Shown here in pieces: positions 15,161 to 15,967 of a stretch of DNA of 15,967 nt. Origin of the DNA: Cytidiella melzeri (lineage: Eukaryota; Basidiomycota; Agaricomycetes; Polyporales; Irpicaceae); the NCBI GenBank assembly GCA_022592445.1, contig JABYQR010000620.1, positions 1-15,967 on the forward strand. Reading direction: 5' to 3'. The notes below the pieces were generated by a model. It did no database searches and was not told the DNA's origin. It worked only from the letters and a program-made list of their open reading frames with translations. The translations under genes and the position numbers were made by a program. The number at the start of each line of letters is the position of its first letter. Positions within the stretch are counted from its first letter, which is position 1.

Positions 15161-15967
15161 AGTTTGCCCACCACGTCTTGCGATAATTGTATACACACCT
15201 TTGATTCAAGCACGGTCACAGACAACCACTTCTACGGAGGAATATTCTACAAATGTGACAACCAACCGTGTCCAAATCAATACACTCAGACAGACTCAAC
15301 TGACGCTGTCAACAGCGAGTATTACTCTGAACATCACCAGACGCCCACCGAAGAAAATCTACATCTCATCACGCAAAAAGACATGGATCCTAACCAAGAC
15401 CAGTAGAACGCTGCTCCCGCCACTGCCCCAGCTGTTGCCGCCAACTTGAGCGCCCAGGACATCCTCAACATGTTTGGCATCCTTACGCAAAGAATGGTGG
15501 ATCTCACCAATCAGGTTGCTGCTCTGGCAGCCGTACAACCCACAGCAACTGCCGCGGCCACTCAAGGCTCCAGGGAACGGAGCATTGTAGAAAAGCCGGT
15601 GTCATTCAAGGGAAAGACATCCTCGGAAGCAAGGCTCTTCCGTCACGCATTTGTAGTGTGGGCCCAGAACCAGGGCAAGGTGTTCTTCCAACAGGACGCC
15701 CAAGGCCAGGTCCGATTGGACAACAATGGCGCGAGGATCTTCAATCCTCACAAACTCATCACCAGTGCTTTGTCATTCATGCAGGAAGACGCTGCCAACT
15801 GGGCTCGTCCTCACATTGAGGAGCTTGCAAATAGCAAACCAGCCTTTGGAAACAGCTGGGATACGTTTATAGAGGCCTTCAAAGCCAAATTCAAGCCTAT
15901 TGACGCTGTCATGGAGGCTAAAACAAAGATTGCCAACATGAAGCAGGGCAATAAGACCTTTGCCGCC
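15152..15967 (+). pseudogene. Gypsy-type gag, copy 2, Cys-rich segment plus Gag core, cut by window end
   Basis: In the same frame as ORF1, the sequence gives SCDNCIHTFDSS, then FYGGIFYKCDNQPCPNQ (CX2C..CX4C, a possible metal site), then a Q/E-rich linker. The Gag core follows: SAQDILNMFGILTQRMVDL, FRHAFVVWAQNQGKVFFQ, ARPHIEELANSKPAFGN and KFKPIDAVMEAKTKIA. The frame is open from 15407 to the end of the window. A TAG at 15404-15406 replaces the CAG of copy 1, so this copy is also damaged, though less than copy 1. Zinc knuckles and any pol would lie beyond the window. Confidence 0.85.

Overview
This window looks like a transposon-dense accessory region of a filamentous basidiomycete genome, probably Agaricomycetes. 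A Rhizoctonia/Ceratobasidium-like fungus is my guess. The reasons are short introns of about 49-72 nt with GT..AG ends and CTAAC-type branch sites, a KDZ (Kyakuja-Dileera-Zisupton) transposase remnant, and several Ty3/Gypsy-type LTR families. There are no bacterial features. I recognised no intact host gene, tRNA or rRNA.

Layout. (1) 1-813, + strand: the 3' part of a spliced gene for an E2-like UEV protein of the AKTIP/FTS family, with two single-base frame breaks and an ambiguous internal exon. (2) 814-2600: gene-poor DNA with tandem degenerate repeats and a pair of ~130-bp direct repeats 1 kb apart. (3) 2600-5965: a decayed Gypsy-type element on the minus strand (LTR family A, then gag). 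Its gag is split at the zinc knuckle by a 735-bp insertion that carries a second family-A LTR in the opposite orientation, so two LTRs face each other across a gag fragment. (4) 5966-8893: nested pieces of a third LTR-like family (C) in both orientations, rich in CTCGAG/CTTG and ACTGCGTT low-complexity repeats, with one small unknown minus-strand ORF. (5) 8894-11834 and 13529-15967 (running off the end): two diverged direct copies of the 5' half of family-B elements. Each has an LTR, a leader, an unfamiliar ~245-residue ORF1, a UAG stop, and then gag in the same frame. No pol follows copy 1. (6) 11835-13528, between the two B copies: AT-rich sequence with a short direct repeat, and the minus-strand 3' end of a KDZ transposase gene.

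The most interesting signals concern how these LTR elements organise expression. First, both LTR families A and B carry, just downstream of the TATA box, a 60-68 nt predicted intron whose 5' exon end and 3' intron end are near-perfect direct repeats. Second, both B copies keep an in-phase UAG between ORF1 and gag, placed in the loop of the same small predicted stem. Third, the opposed family-A LTRs would drive convergent transcription across gag. All functional statements come from reading motifs by eye; no database search was run.
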